Origin: Bacteroidales bacterium
GTDB lineage: Bacteria > Bacteroidota > Bacteroidia > Bacteroidales > VadinHA17
Direction: 5' to 3'
Assembly: GCA_022615595.1 (NCBI GenBank)
Contig: JAKEGI010000106.1
Location: 1-8,576 of the forward strand
Length of the DNA: 8,576 bases
The translations under genes and the position numbers were made by a program. Under the pieces are notes generated by a model, which saw only the letters and a list, made by a program, of their open reading frames with translations, made no database searches and had not been told where the DNA came from. Position 1 is the first letter of the stretch; each line of letters starts with the position of its first letter. Below, piece after piece: positions 1-7,717 of the stretch.

Positions 1-1286
1 ATTTTTTTCATGGGTCCGAGAACAGATATCTCAAGGTGAATATCAGGGTATTCACCGGCAGTCAGGGCAGGGAATCTCGGATCAGTGAATGCCGCCTCGA
101 CAGCCATCTGAGCAACAACCTCGTAGAGCGGGTCAGGAGAGGTGAACCGACCGATACACCCTCTTAGGTTCTCCTCGATTGTAAGGGTGACAAATGCTCC
201 GAGAGGCTCTCTCAGATGTGGCGTAAGACTGGCTGCTTGCGGTGGGGGCGGTTTCACTCCCTTGAGTCTGGCAGAAATGGCTTCCCTGGCAATATTCAAC
301 AGTGTCTTCTGCTCCTCAGGCGAAAGAGCGAAGGCTGTGGCCGCAGCATACCCTGAACTGACAGACACCTTCTCTTCAACCACTATAGCGTTATATCCAA
401 CAACCTGGTCCCTGTCTCCGTAACCCGAATCGCCAGAATTGGTGTATTCAATATTTCTGTACTTCAGTTCGTTCTGATCTTCCGTAAGATAGAGAAGCAC
501 AAGTCCGGCAGACCATCCGCACATGGCGGTTGCCAGATTCTCAATCCCGGAAGCTTCGACGCTGTTGATGGTCCTGATGAAGCTGTTGGGATCACCCGTC
601 AGGATAGCGTCACTTGTGAGCTTGTCGGCTTTGCAGGCGTCACTGTAGGATGGGTAATGTGAAAAATCACTGCTTATGACAAAGAGATTTCGTTCATTGA
701 ACCATGGTTTGAGCCCGGCAGCAACCGACTTCAGAACAGAGGTATTATGGGTGCCAATGAGTATTGGCACAACCTTTACGCTCTTCCTGAAATGATACTG
801 GATAAAAGGCAGCTGGACCTCCAGGGAATGTTCAGGTCTGTGCGCGTCATCCCTGGTAATGAACCACCTGCTGCCTTTGAGCAGCTGATTGCCGATATCT
901 TTGTTGACGGTCACAGTACCAAGCGGGGTTGCCATATTTCCCGATGCAAAGACTGCTGCCCCTTCAAATGCAAACCTGTGGCTGGCGCCTATCAGGAAGA
1001 TATTTTCTATCTCAGCGTCCGGAGGCACGGCAGCAAAGCCGGCAGCAGCGGTATGACCGGAGTAGACATATCCGGCGTGGGGCACAATAATTGCCCTCAC
1101 CCTGACACCGGCAGCAGGTTTGGGGCAGGAGAGGAAATAGCCTGCGAGATCGCTCTTGATTTTCTCGCTTCCGGAAGGGTAGAAGCTGCCGGCAACGACA
1201 GGCTGCCTGTCATGCCCGACTTCCTGTCCGAAGATGTTCATAGGCGGAAGTATTAGTGTAAGCAGGATGATAGTGACCGTTTTCAT
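1..1286 (-). CDS. Exported MEMO-AMMECR1 fusion (AmmeMemoRadiSam proteins B and A), 3' end off window
   Basis: I translated the minus strand from the ATG at 1286-1284: the frame stays open for 428 codons to the window edge, so the C-terminus is missing. Residues 1-21 (MKTVTIILLTLILPPMNIFG, then Q) look like a signal peptide with no lipobox cysteine, suggesting export. Residues about 28-305 are a MEMO domain: VVAGSFYP (30-37), PHAGYVYSGH (69-78), GASHR (100-104), EHSLEVQLPF (152-161), SSDFSHY (205-211) and MCGW (255-258). H70, H103, H210 and C256 probably correspond to the metal-site residues of human MEMO1 (my alignment by eye). Residues about 322-428 are an AMMECR1 domain with the hallmark LRGCIG (374-379). 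The third family partner, a radical SAM protein, is not visible and could lie beyond position 1. The family's biochemical role is poorly settled. The domain calls are firm; the export call is moderate. There is no clear Shine-Dalgarno. Confidence 0.93.
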   Translation of the reverse strand, partial: MKTVTIILLTLILPPMNIFGQEVGHDRQPVVAGSFYPSGSEKIKSDLAGYFLSCPKPAAGVRVRAIIVPHAGYVYSGHTAAAGFAAVPPDAEIENIFLIGASHRFAFEGAAVFASGNMATPLGTVTVNKDIGNQLLKGSRWFITRDDAHRPEHSLEVQLPFIQYHFRKSVKVVPILIGTHNTSVLKSVAAGLKPWFNERNLFVISSDFSHYPSYSDACKADKLTSDAILTGDPNSFIRTINSVEASGIENLATAMCGWSAGLVLLYLTEDQNELKYRNIEYTNSGDSGYGDRDQVVGYNAIVVEEKVSVSSGYAAATAFALSPEEQKTLLNIAREAISARLKGVKPPPPQAASLTPHLREPLGAFVTLTIEENLRGCIGRFTSPDPLYEVVAQMAVEAAFTDPRFPALTAGEYPDIHLEISVLGPMKK

Positions 1287-1304
1287 AAAACAGTACATAC
1301 AACA

Positions 1305-1316
1305 TGTAAATTTACA
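1305..1316. repeat. 12-bp perfect palindrome TGTAAATTTACA upstream of the MEMO-AMMECR1 gene
   Basis: TGTAAATTTACA is perfectly self-complementary and lies 18 bases upstream of the MEMO-AMMECR1 start, in the short gap after the SiaC-like gene. It could be an operator. The minus strand also reads TAAATTTA here, one base off the Bacteroidota -7 box TAnnTTTG, but I see no matching upstream element. In such AT-rich DNA, chance is a real alternative. Confidence 0.3.
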
Positions 1317-1346
1317 CTAAAAAGCGGTAAAAAAGAGGAAAAAGAA

Positions 1347-1805
1347 TCAGATGAGAACGATATTCTCCTTCAGGGTATTTCCGTCATCATCAATGCCGTA
1401 GAGCCTTATGCCAACACTGCAGGATGCATCGGCAGTGACATCAAGTATAGGTGAAAGAGCTTCCCTTACATCTTCTTCACCCATTGAGTCATACTCCTCA
1501 ATGTCAAAGTACAGATGAACAAAAAGTATATGATCGTTCTTTTTGATCTTTGTCAATACCTTTAAAATCTTTCCCATCCAGATTACTGATGAGGTGTTGA
1601 AGTAATCAACATTGAACTTCAGATTCGTGCTTTCAGCCGGGTTCTTGGTGTATTCTGTTGCCCACTTGTAGAGCGGCTCAAAAAATGATGATGCATTCTC
1701 AGGCAATGATTTGCCTGTAAAGCTCAGATAGCCTGTGTTTGCAACAAAATGAACCTGCGGCGTCTTCGTCGTAGACTCTATTTGTATATCTTTAAGTTTT
1801 ACCAT
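1347..1805 (-). CDS. SiaC-family (DUF1987) regulatory phosphoprotein, stand-alone
   Basis: This 152-residue protein has no signal peptide or membrane segment and should be cytosolic. It carries the family marks: LPENASSFFEPLYKW (34-48) and DYFNTSS (67-73), then an acidic stretch DIEEYDSMGEEDVREAL (101-117). In Pseudomonas SiaC, the threonine of the NTSS motif is phosphorylated by SiaB and dephosphorylated by SiaA; the equivalent here is T71. In that system the phosphorylation state controls binding to a diguanylate cyclase. The order PENxxxFFxPLxxW then NTSS makes the family call strong. Residues about 122-152 extend past the usual end of the roughly 125-residue family and look unrelated to SiaC. 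No SiaB-like kinase or SpoIIE-type phosphatase lies in the window, so its partners are unknown. It reads in the same direction as the MEMO-AMMECR1 gene, with 60 bases between them, so co-transcription is possible. Confidence 0.85.
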   Translation of the reverse strand: MVKLKDIQIESTTKTPQVHFVANTGYLSFTGKSLPENASSFFEPLYKWATEYTKNPAESTNLKFNVDYFNTSSVIWMGKILKVLTKIKKNDHILFVHLYFDIEEYDSMGEEDVREALSPILDVTADASCSVGIRLYGIDDDGNTLKENIVLI

Positions 1806-1822
1806 GACTTAATTCGTTCCTT

Positions 1823-1848
1823 CCCGTGACTGGCAATATTGCCCCGTG
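1823..1848. promoter_or_regulatory. Candidate operator: palindrome GGCAATATTGCC between CCCGTG direct repeats
   Basis: A perfect 12-bp palindrome, GGCAATATTGCC, occupies 1832-1843. It is framed by two direct CCCGTG copies at 1823-1828 and 1843-1848, exactly 20 bases apart, or about two helical turns. The block lies 18-43 bases upstream of the SiaC-like start, where a dimeric regulator could block or help initiation. It sits inside the 207-base divergent region (1806-2012) and could also affect argS. That it is an operator is inference; no protein is known to bind it. Confidence 0.35.
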
Positions 1849-1986
1849 CAACAATCTAAAGGTAATTTGTTTTTTTCGAAAGATATTTTGCCTTCGTCAA
1901 ATAAATATGAGGAGTTATCAACTTTTTTGAACACTTGGTCTATGTCATGTCTTATAATTTGGGAGCATGAGTATTGAAGTAAATAT

Positions 1987-1994
1987 TATCTTTG
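1987..1994 (+). promoter_or_regulatory. Candidate Bacteroidota -7 element TATCTTTG upstream of argS
   Basis: TATCTTTG matches the Bacteroidota sigma-ABfr -7 consensus TAnnTTTG exactly and would start transcription about 12-15 bases before the argS ATG, giving a very short purine-rich leader. The upstream element is poor: the nearest TTTG (1958-1961) is 25 bases away instead of about 19-21. A rival is TATAAT at 1953-1958, with TTGAAC at 1927-1932 and a 20-base spacer. One of the two probably drives argS, but the sequence does not decide which. Confidence 0.35.
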
Positions 1995-2012
1995 CAGCCG
2001 TAAAAAGAAAAG

Positions 2013-3800
2013 ATGGAAAACCTGCTTAGAAAGGGAGTGAGAGAGGCAGTAAGGGTTCTTTACGGAGCTGAACTTGAGGAAGGCCTCCTGCAGATTCAGA
2101 AGACAAGAAAGGAGTTTGCAGGAGATCTTACTATTGTAGTGTTCCCGCTTACAAGGATTTCGAGGAAGTCACCCGAACTGACCGCAATGGAAATCGGTGA
2201 GTTCCTTACAGCGAATATAGACGCTGTAAGCGTATATAATGTTATCAAGGGATTCCTCAATGTCACTGTTTCTCCCGAAGAATGGGCCAGGAGACTGTTC
2301 CAGATTTCAGAGGTCAGTGATTACGGTTTCACTGCTCCCGGTGATAATCCGGTAACAATAGTTATCGAATACTCATCGCCAAACACAAATAAGCCGCTCC
2401 ACCTGGGCCATATACGCAATAACCTGCTGGGTTTTTCATTGTCTAGGATCTGCGGAGCAGCGGGCAACAGGGTCATAAGGACGAACATCGTCAACGACCG
2501 GGGAATTCATATCTGCAAATCAATGGTTGCCTGGAAACTATTCGGAGATGGAGCCACACCTGCTTCGACGGCGAAAAAGGGTGACCATTTCGTCGGTGAT
2601 TACTATGTGCTTTTTGACAGGAAGCATCGCGAACAGGCAGCTGCGCTTGAGGCTGCAGGCGTTAAGCCTGATGAGGCGCGTGACACTGCTCCTCTGATGC
2701 TTGCCGCACGTGACATGCTTTTAAAGTGGGAAGCGGGTGACGAAGAGACGGTACAGTTGTGGCATATGATGAACTCATGGGTCTATGAAGGATTTGACGT
2801 GACCTACAAGGCCCTGGGTGTTGAGTTCGATAAGATATACTATGAGTCTGATACATACAAACTGGGAAAAGAGATAGTCCTTCAGGCTCTTAAAGAGGGA
2901 CACCTGGTCAGGAAGGATGACGGCTCTGTATGGATAGACCTCACGGCAGACAAGCTCGACCATAAGCTGCTACTGAGGTCTGACGGTACCGCCGTGTACA
3001 TGACCCAGGATCTGGGAACAGCTGTCATACGGTATAACGACTACCACTTTGACAGGCATATATATGTGGTTGGCAACGAACAGAACTACCATTTCCAGGT
3101 TCTTGCACTTGCCCTGCTTCGCATGGGATTCAAGTGGGCAGGCGGCCTGCACCATTTCTCATACGGCATGGTTGAACTGCCTGAAGGAAAGATGAAATCA
3201 CGCGAGGGAATGGTGGTCGATGCCGATGATCTTATCAGCGAGATGACCGACACAGCAAGATCTATGTCGCAGGAGCTCGGCAAGCTGGGAGGGTACAGCG
3301 AGGATGAGAAGGAGAATATATACCGGCAGATAGGACTGGCTGCATTAAAATATTTCATCCTTAAGGTTGACCCGAAGAAGAATATGACCTTCAATCCTTT
3401 GGAGTCAATTGACTTCAACGGAAATACCGGTCCTTTTATCCAGTACACATACACCAGGATCAGGTCAGTACTCAAGAAGGCAGATGAGGCAGGAATTCAT
3501 TGGGGGCATGGGAAGCAGGATACCCTTACTCCAAATCAAAAGGAGATAAACGTCATCAAACTCCTGAATGATTTCCCTGCTCTTGTTACAGAAGCGGCAG
3601 GTGAGCTTAGTCCGGCCCTGATAGCCAATTACTGTTATGACCTGGCCAGGGAGTTTAACCAGTTCTATCATGATTACACTATCTTAGGCGAAGCGGATAC
3701 GGATTTGCGCGACTTCAGGCTCAGGCTCTCTGACCTTACAGGAAGGGTAATTGAAACAGGACTCTGGCTTCTGGGGATAGAGGCACCGGAAAGAATGTAA
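2013..3800 (+). CDS. argS: Arginyl-tRNA synthetase
   Basis: Class I synthetase that joins arginine to tRNA-Arg using ATP, in the cytosol; essential for translation. The 595 residues are a normal full length. An N-terminal Add-1 domain (about 1-85) recognises the tRNA elbow. The catalytic Rossmann domain carries the HIGH-type motif in SSPNTNKPLHLGHIRNN (HLGH at 130-133), the family motif RSDGTAVYMTQDL (322-334) and a KMSKS-type loop KMKSREG (393-399). The DALR-type anticodon-binding domain starts near GPFIQYTYTRIRSVL (473-487) and ends with EFNQFYHDY (547-555) and the C-terminal helix. The chosen ATG gives an N-terminus typical of the family; the leader is A-rich with no clear Shine-Dalgarno. 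It is the first gene of the argS-ffh-folD run and is divergent from the SiaC-like gene. Nothing is missing. Confidence 0.98.
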   Translation: MENLLRKGVREAVRVLYGAELEEGLLQIQKTRKEFAGDLTIVVFPLTRISRKSPELTAMEIGEFLTANIDAVSVYNVIKGFLNVTVSPEEWARRLFQISEVSDYGFTAPGDNPVTIVIEYSSPNTNKPLHLGHIRNNLLGFSLSRICGAAGNRVIRTNIVNDRGIHICKSMVAWKLFGDGATPASTAKKGDHFVGDYYVLFDRKHREQAAALEAAGVKPDEARDTAPLMLAARDMLLKWEAGDEETVQLWHMMNSWVYEGFDVTYKALGVEFDKIYYESDTYKLGKEIVLQALKEGHLVRKDDGSVWIDLTADKLDHKLLLRSDGTAVYMTQDLGTAVIRYNDYHFDRHIYVVGNEQNYHFQVLALALLRMGFKWAGGLHHFSYGMVELPEGKMKSREGMVVDADDLISEMTDTARSMSQELGKLGGYSEDEKENIYRQIGLAALKYFILKVDPKKNMTFNPLESIDFNGNTGPFIQYTYTRIRSVLKKADEAGIHWGHGKQDTLTPNQKEINVIKLLNDFPALVTEAAGELSPALIANYCYDLAREFNQFYHDYTILGEADTDLRDFRLRLSDLTGRVIETGLWLLGIEAPERM

Positions 3801-3821
3801 TTACAAGATATATTATTAAAT

Positions 3822-5141
3822 ATGTTTGAAAATCTCAGCGAAAGACTTGAACGATCATTTAAACTTCTCAAGGGAGAGGGAGTAATCTCGGAAATAAACG
3901 TATCTGAGACGCTAAAAGATGTCAGGAGGGCTCTCCTCGATGCTGACGTCAACTTCAAGATCGCCAGGCAGTTCACCGATACGGTAAAGCAGAAGGCACT
4001 CGGACAGGATGTTCTGAAGTCAGTCAAGCCTTCCCAGATGATGATCAAGATAGTTCATGACGAGCTCGTTCATCTCATGGGAGGGGAGAAGATCGACATA
4101 AATATTAAAACAAATCCGTCAGTAGTACTTATTGCAGGTCTTCAGGGAAGCGGAAAGACGACATTCAGCGGTAAGCTGGCAAAATATCTCAAGAGCAAGC
4201 GCGGGAAGGATCCACTGCTTGTTGCCTGTGACGTTTACAGGCCTGCAGCCATTGAGCAGCTGAAAATCCTGGGAGAGCAGATTGAAGTGCCGGTTTATAC
4301 GGTGGAAGGGAGCCTCAATCCTGTTGAGATAGCCCGCAATGCCATCAAAGAGGCAAAAAGAAATGGCAATGACCTGGTGATTATCGATACGGCTGGACGG
4401 CTTGCTGTTGATGAAGAGATGATGAACGAGATAGCGGCAGTCAAGGAGGCTGTCAATCCGCATGAGACACTCTTTGTTGTCGACTCCATGACCGGACAGG
4501 ATGCAGTTAATACTGCCTTTGAATTCAATGAGAGGATAGACTATGACGGTGTCGTCCTTACAAAGCTCGATGGTGACACCAGGGGTGGTGCTGCGCTCTC
4601 AATAAGGGCTGTGGTCAACAAGCCTGTCAAGTTCATCAGCGCCGGCGAGAAGATGGATGCCATTGATATCTTCTATCCTGACAGGATGGCAGACAGGATT
4701 CTCGGTATGGGCGACATCGTCACCCTGGTTGAGAAAGCACAGGAGCAGTATGATGAAGCCGAAGCAAGAAAACTGCAGAAGAAGATTGCAAAGGATCAGT
4801 TTGACTTCAATGACTTCATCTCTCAGATCCATCAGATAAAGAAGATGGGCAACATGAAGGATCTTATGGGCATGATCCCGGGCATTGGCAAAGCCATTAA
4901 AAACCTCGATATTGATGACAATGCTTTCAAGGGCATTGAGGCGATAATATCGAGCATGACGCCTGCCGAGAGGAGCAACCCGATGCTTCTCAACGGCAGC
5001 CGCAGAAAACGTATTGCCGACGGCAGCGGAACAACGGTGATGGAGGTTAACAGGCTGCTGAAACAGTTCGATGAGACGCGAAAGATTATGAAGATGGTTG
5101 CCAAGGGCGGAGACCTTTCCAAACTTGCCCCTAAAAGATAA
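3822..5141 (+). CDS. ffh: Signal recognition particle GTPase Ffh (SRP54)
   Basis: Protein part of the bacterial signal recognition particle: it binds 4.5S RNA and signal sequences on nascent chains and hands ribosomes to the receptor FtsY at the inner membrane. The 439 residues are standard. The N domain (about 1-90) includes [15 protein letters not shown] (31-45). The G domain has the P-loop GLQGSGKTT (106-114), DVYRPAA (137-143), DTAGR (189-193) and TKLDGD (247-252). The M domain (about 325-435) has the methionine-rich finger loop [13 protein letters not shown] (342-354) and the RNA-binding signature [11 protein letters not shown] (393-403). It begins 21 bases after argS; that AT-rich gap has no terminator and no evident Shine-Dalgarno, so it is likely co-transcribed. 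No 4.5S RNA gene was recognised nearby. Confidence 0.98.
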   Translation: MFENLSERLERSFKLLKGEGVISEINVSETLKDVRRALLDADVNFKIARQFTDTVKQKALGQDVLKSVKPSQMMIKIVHDELVHLMGGEKIDINIKTNPSVVLIAGLQGSGKTTFSGKLAKYLKSKRGKDPLLVACDVYRPAAIEQLKILGEQIEVPVYTVEGSLNPVEIARNAIKEAKRNGNDLVIIDTAGRLAVDEEMMNEIAAVKEAVNPHETLFVVDSMTGQDAVNTAFEFNERIDYDGVVLTKLDGDTRGGAALSIRAVVNKPVKFISAGEKMDAIDIFYPDRMADRILGMGDIVTLVEKAQEQYDEAEARKLQKKIAKDQFDFNDFISQIHQIKKMGNMKDLMGMIPGIGKAIKNLDIDDNAFKGIEAIISSMTPAERSNPMLLNGSRRKRIADGSGTTVMEVNRLLKQFDETRKIMKMVAKGGDLSKLAPKR

Positions 5142-5158
5142 CCGATAACCGAAACAGC

Positions 5159-6025
5159 ATGTACCAGCTCATCGACGGAAAACAGACTGCTGCAGTGATC
5201 AGGTCTGAAATAGCTGCAACAGTAAGAGGTATGCGGGAAAGAGGTGTCCGTGTGCCGCACCTTGCAGCGATACTGGTGGGTAATGACGGAGGCAGTGAGA
5301 CCTACGTGGCCCACAAAGTACGAGACTGCGAGGAGGTTGGCTTCATGTCCACACTGATTCGTTTTGACGCCTCTGTGAGTGAGGAGAAGTTGCTCGCAAA
5401 GGTGGCGGAGATCAATGCTGATCACAATATAGACGGTCTGATTGTTCAGTTGCCTCTTCCCGGCCACATCTCTGAGGATAAGGTGATAGAAAATATTTCA
5501 CCTCTTAAGGATGTTGACGGGTTTCATCCGGTAAACCTGGGACGAATGACCGCCGGTCTTCCCACTTTTGTCTCTGCCACGCCTGCAGGCATCGTTGAGT
5601 TGCTCAGGAGGTACAACATTCCGCTTAAGGGGGCTGAGTGTGTTGTGGTAGGCAGAAGCAACATAGTAGGCAGGCCCATCAGCATACTGCTGTCTCAGAA
5701 GGGCATCGACGCCACGGTTACCGTAGTACACAGCCGCACAAGGGATATCGGTGCAGCGCTGCGAAGAGCAGATATCATCATTGCAGCCATCGGCTCACCT
5801 GGCTTCATCAGGGCTGATATGGTAAAGGAGGGCGTTGTCATCATTGACGTCGGTACAACCCGTGTTGATGCCCCTGAAACAAAAGCAGGATGGAGGCTTA
5901 AGGGTGATGTTGACTTTGAAAATGTTGCCCCGAAATGTTCTTACATTACACCAGTGCCGGGAGGGGTGGGCCCGATGACAAGAGTATCACTGCTGCTGAA
6001 TACACTCAAGGCCTGCAAAAGGTAA
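5159..6025 (+). CDS. folD: Bifunctional methylene-THF dehydrogenase / methenyl-THF cyclohydrolase
   Basis: Cytosolic enzyme that interconverts 5,10-methylene-tetrahydrofolate, 5,10-methenyl-THF and 10-formyl-THF, supplying one-carbon units for purines and initiator formyl-Met. The 288 residues are full length. The catalytic region has [16 protein letters not shown] (47-62), with Y49 and K53 matching the conserved tyrosine and catalytic lysine of FolD. It also has [10 protein letters not shown] (92-101) and [14 protein letters not shown] (117-130). The Rossmann NAD(P) site is [12 protein letters not shown] (162-173), and the C-terminal signature is [10 protein letters not shown] (265-274). The usual PCTPxG reads SATPAG (139-144), which I recall as tolerated in this phylum. 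The start ATG is 17 bases after ffh, so it is the third gene of the unit; no Shine-Dalgarno is seen. Confidence 0.98.
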   Translation: MYQLIDGKQTAAVIRSEIAATVRGMRERGVRVPHLAAILVGNDGGSETYVAHKVRDCEEVGFMSTLIRFDASVSEEKLLAKVAEINADHNIDGLIVQLPLPGHISEDKVIENISPLKDVDGFHPVNLGRMTAGLPTFVSATPAGIVELLRRYNIPLKGAECVVVGRSNIVGRPISILLSQKGIDATVTVVHSRTRDIGAALRRADIIIAAIGSPGFIRADMVKEGVVIIDVGTTRVDAPETKAGWRLKGDVDFENVAPKCSYITPVPGGVGPMTRVSLLLNTLKACKR

Positions 6026-6053
6026 TGGACCTGTTTGACCGGTGGACAAAAAA

Positions 6054-6074
6054 AACCGGGCCAAAAGCCCGGTT
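6054..6074 (-). terminator. GC-rich hairpin with T-tract on the minus strand
   Basis: AACCGGGC (6054-6061) pairs with GCCCGGTT (6067-6074): an 8-bp perfect stem around a 5-base loop. In the plus direction the hairpin is preceded by a run of A (from 6048) and followed by CAGAAGG, so it lacks the T-tract of an intrinsic terminator. On the minus strand it is followed by about eight T, the classical form. Orientation therefore favours stopping transcripts that enter folD from the right, though the stem could still protect the 3' end of the folD message. No minus-strand gene was found to the right. Confidence 0.6.
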
Positions 6075-6275
6075 CAGAAGGTAGAATTTAGGTTAATTCC
6101 AGGGTAATATTTGGTTTGAGGGTAAATTCCTGATTTCAATTGTAAGATGCAAAGCAGGCACAGAAGGTTGCGTCGCCGGAAAATTATTTTACAATGCCCT
6201 GTTTATCATGTTTATAAAAAAGGGGCCATGTTGATAATTGATCACTGTTAAAACTACTGGTGTGAGATAATCTAT

Positions 6276-6283
6276 TACATTTG
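6276..6283 (+). promoter_or_regulatory. Candidate Bacteroidota -7 element TACATTTG upstream of the TPR gene
   Basis: TACATTTG fits TAnnTTTG exactly and lies 18 bases before the ATG at 6302; no good TTTG is seen at the usual upstream distance. If real, transcription starts near 6289 and the alternative TTG start at 6281 would lie inside the promoter, supporting the ATG. The rest of the 276-base gap (6026-6301) holds the hairpin at 6054-6074 and otherwise AT-rich sequence with no gene I can support. Confidence 0.4.
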
Positions 6284-6301
6284 CGAAATATTGCGGGGAG
6301 A

Positions 6302-7717
6302 ATGGAAGAAGAGAAATACGGGTTCGTACATGACAATGAGGTGGAAGAGGTTATTCTCCGGTTTGAGAAAATGCGGCAGAATAACGAGTCATGTTATTTT
6401 GATGTGGTTGAGTTTGAAGCAATTATCGATTATTACCTTGAGGGAAATAATCCGTTGAATGCGTTTGAGGCTACCTCATTTGCATGTGAGCTTCATCCGC
6501 AATCGGTTCCTATACAGATAAGGAAGGCCCGGGTACTGCTTGAGAAGGGGAGGGCATCAGAAGCACTTACCATCGCCAGCAAGCTGGAGTCTATCGAGCC
6601 TGGTAACTATGATATATATGTCTGCAAGGGGACTGCACTGGCCATGCTCGGTAATATTTCGGCTGCAAAGAAGGTATTCAATAAGGCACTTGCCTCAGAC
6701 TCGGAAGACCAGGAGACGATCCTCTACAGCATAACATCTGTGCTTCAGAACCTCAACTATCATGACCAGATGATACCTTACCTGCATATGCTTGCAGAAC
6801 TGGAGCCTGACTTAGCAGCACATATATATGACCTTGCATATGCCTACGAGAAGAGAGGCGACTACCGGAACAGCATAAAGTACTATACCAGGTACCTCGA
6901 TGAAGAACCCTATTCTGACAGTGCATGGTATAACCTTGGCATCATCTATAACAAGACCGGAGACTACCACAGGGCGCTGGAAGCGTATGATTATGCGCTT
7001 GCAATAAACCCTGAAAACACATTCGCCCTCTTCAACAAGGCCAACATACTGAGCAACCTTGAGAGATACGGGGAGGCAATGGAGGTCTACAGGGAATTTG
7101 TTGAGGAAGAGCCGGAGAGCCTCGAAGGTCTTACCTACCTGGCTGAGTGCTATGACAGGACAGATAATGAGGAGATGGCTCGCAAGTACTACTATGAGGC
7201 CATAGAGCTTACGCCTGACTTCCCTGACCCCTGGTACGGGCTGGGTCTGCTCTCACTTACGCGTGACAAGGCAGCTGAGGCTGTACCCTCACTCAGAAAA
7301 GCTGTTCAGCTTGATCCAAACAACCCTGACTATTGGTTCACACTGGGTAAGGCTTACCTGATGCTTGGCAGCTATAAGAAGTCGATTAAATGTCTCAGGG
7401 AAACCCTCAGGATCGACGGCTATTATGATGAGGCATGGATTGAGATCGGCATGATCGTGATAATGACAGGTTCGCACAGCGCAGCAATACGCCTGCTGGA
7501 AAAGGCAAAACAGATAAATCGGGACCTGCCGGGCTTATATTTTATTCTTGCCTCTGCATACCTGCAGGCAAATAACCAAAATTCAGCGTTAAAGGTACTC
7601 ACAGAAGCCTCAAGACTTGACAGGGACCTGTTTGACGATTACTCAGCACTGCTCCCCGGAGAGCTGATGACACCGGGAATGAAGCGACTGTTCAGAAAAA
7701 AAAGCAATAGAAAATGA
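6302..7717 (+). CDS. Cytoplasmic tetratricopeptide-repeat protein
   Basis: From the ATG at 6302 the protein has 471 residues and consists almost wholly of about 11 TPR units of 33-34 residues between roughly 37 and 442. Clear examples are AWYNLGIIYNKTGDYHRALEAYDYALAINPEN (208-239) and DPWYGLGLLSL...AVQLDPNN (309-341). The N-terminus is acidic (MEEEKYGFVHDNEVEEV) and the C-terminus basic (KRLFRKKSNRK). There is no signal peptide or membrane segment, so it is probably a cytosolic protein-binding scaffold. A longer reading from TTG 6281 adds seven residues, but GGGGAG just upstream of the ATG and the candidate promoter box favour the ATG. Its stop overlaps the next start (ATGA), which couples it to the ComA-like gene. 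The partner is unknown, and TPRs alone do not reveal function. Confidence 0.9.
   Translation: MEEEKYGFVHDNEVEEVILRFEKMRQNNESCYFDVVEFEAIIDYYLEGNNPLNAFEATSFACELHPQSVPIQIRKARVLLEKGRASEALTIASKLESIEPGNYDIYVCKGTALAMLGNISAAKKVFNKALASDSEDQETILYSITSVLQNLNYHDQMIPYLHMLAELEPDLAAHIYDLAYAYEKRGDYRNSIKYYTRYLDEEPYSDSAWYNLGIIYNKTGDYHRALEAYDYALAINPENTFALFNKANILSNLERYGEAMEVYREFVEEEPESLEGLTYLAECYDRTDNEEMARKYYYEAIELTPDFPDPWYGLGLLSLTRDKAAEAVPSLRKAVQLDPNNPDYWFTLGKAYLMLGSYKKSIKCLRETLRIDGYYDEAWIEIGMIVIMTGSHSAAIRLLEKAKQINRDLPGLYFILASAYLQANNQNSALKVLTEASRLDRDLFDDYSALLPGELMTPGMKRLFRKKSNRK

Noticed and set aside
142..423. Plus-strand open frame of 93 codons
   Set aside because: Antisense to the AMMECR1 domain and the inter-domain linker; no start signal or recognisable domain.
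747..1256. Plus-strand open frame of 169 codons
   Set aside because: It lies wholly antisense to the MEMO domain, whose family motifs are unmistakable; the plus-strand product is low-complexity and matches nothing I know.
1967..2029. Possible 20-codon leader peptide (MSIEVNIIFAAVKRKDGKPA) overlapping the argS start
   Set aside because: GGGAG ends only one base before its ATG, too close for a good ribosome site; it has one arginine codon and no attenuator hairpin, and the better -7 box lies inside it.
3797..3810. TGTAATTACA palindrome at the argS stop codon
   Set aside because: Only 10 bp, AT-rich and overlapping the stop; no flanking structure, so chance is the simplest explanation.
4832..5467. 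Minus-strand open frame of 211 codons
   Set aside because: Antisense across the ffh/folD junction, both strongly supported; the translation is rich in Ser, Leu and Ile, as shadow frames usually are.
6139..6195. ATTGTAA / TTACAAT inverted pair in the gap before the TPR gene
   Set aside because: Seven AT-rich bases separated by about 43 bases; a stable hairpin or a binding site is unlikely without other support.
6281..6301. TTG start adding seven residues (MRNIAGR) to the TPR protein
   Set aside because: The ATG at 6302 has a better placed GGGGAG, and the TTG falls within the candidate promoter box TACATTTG.
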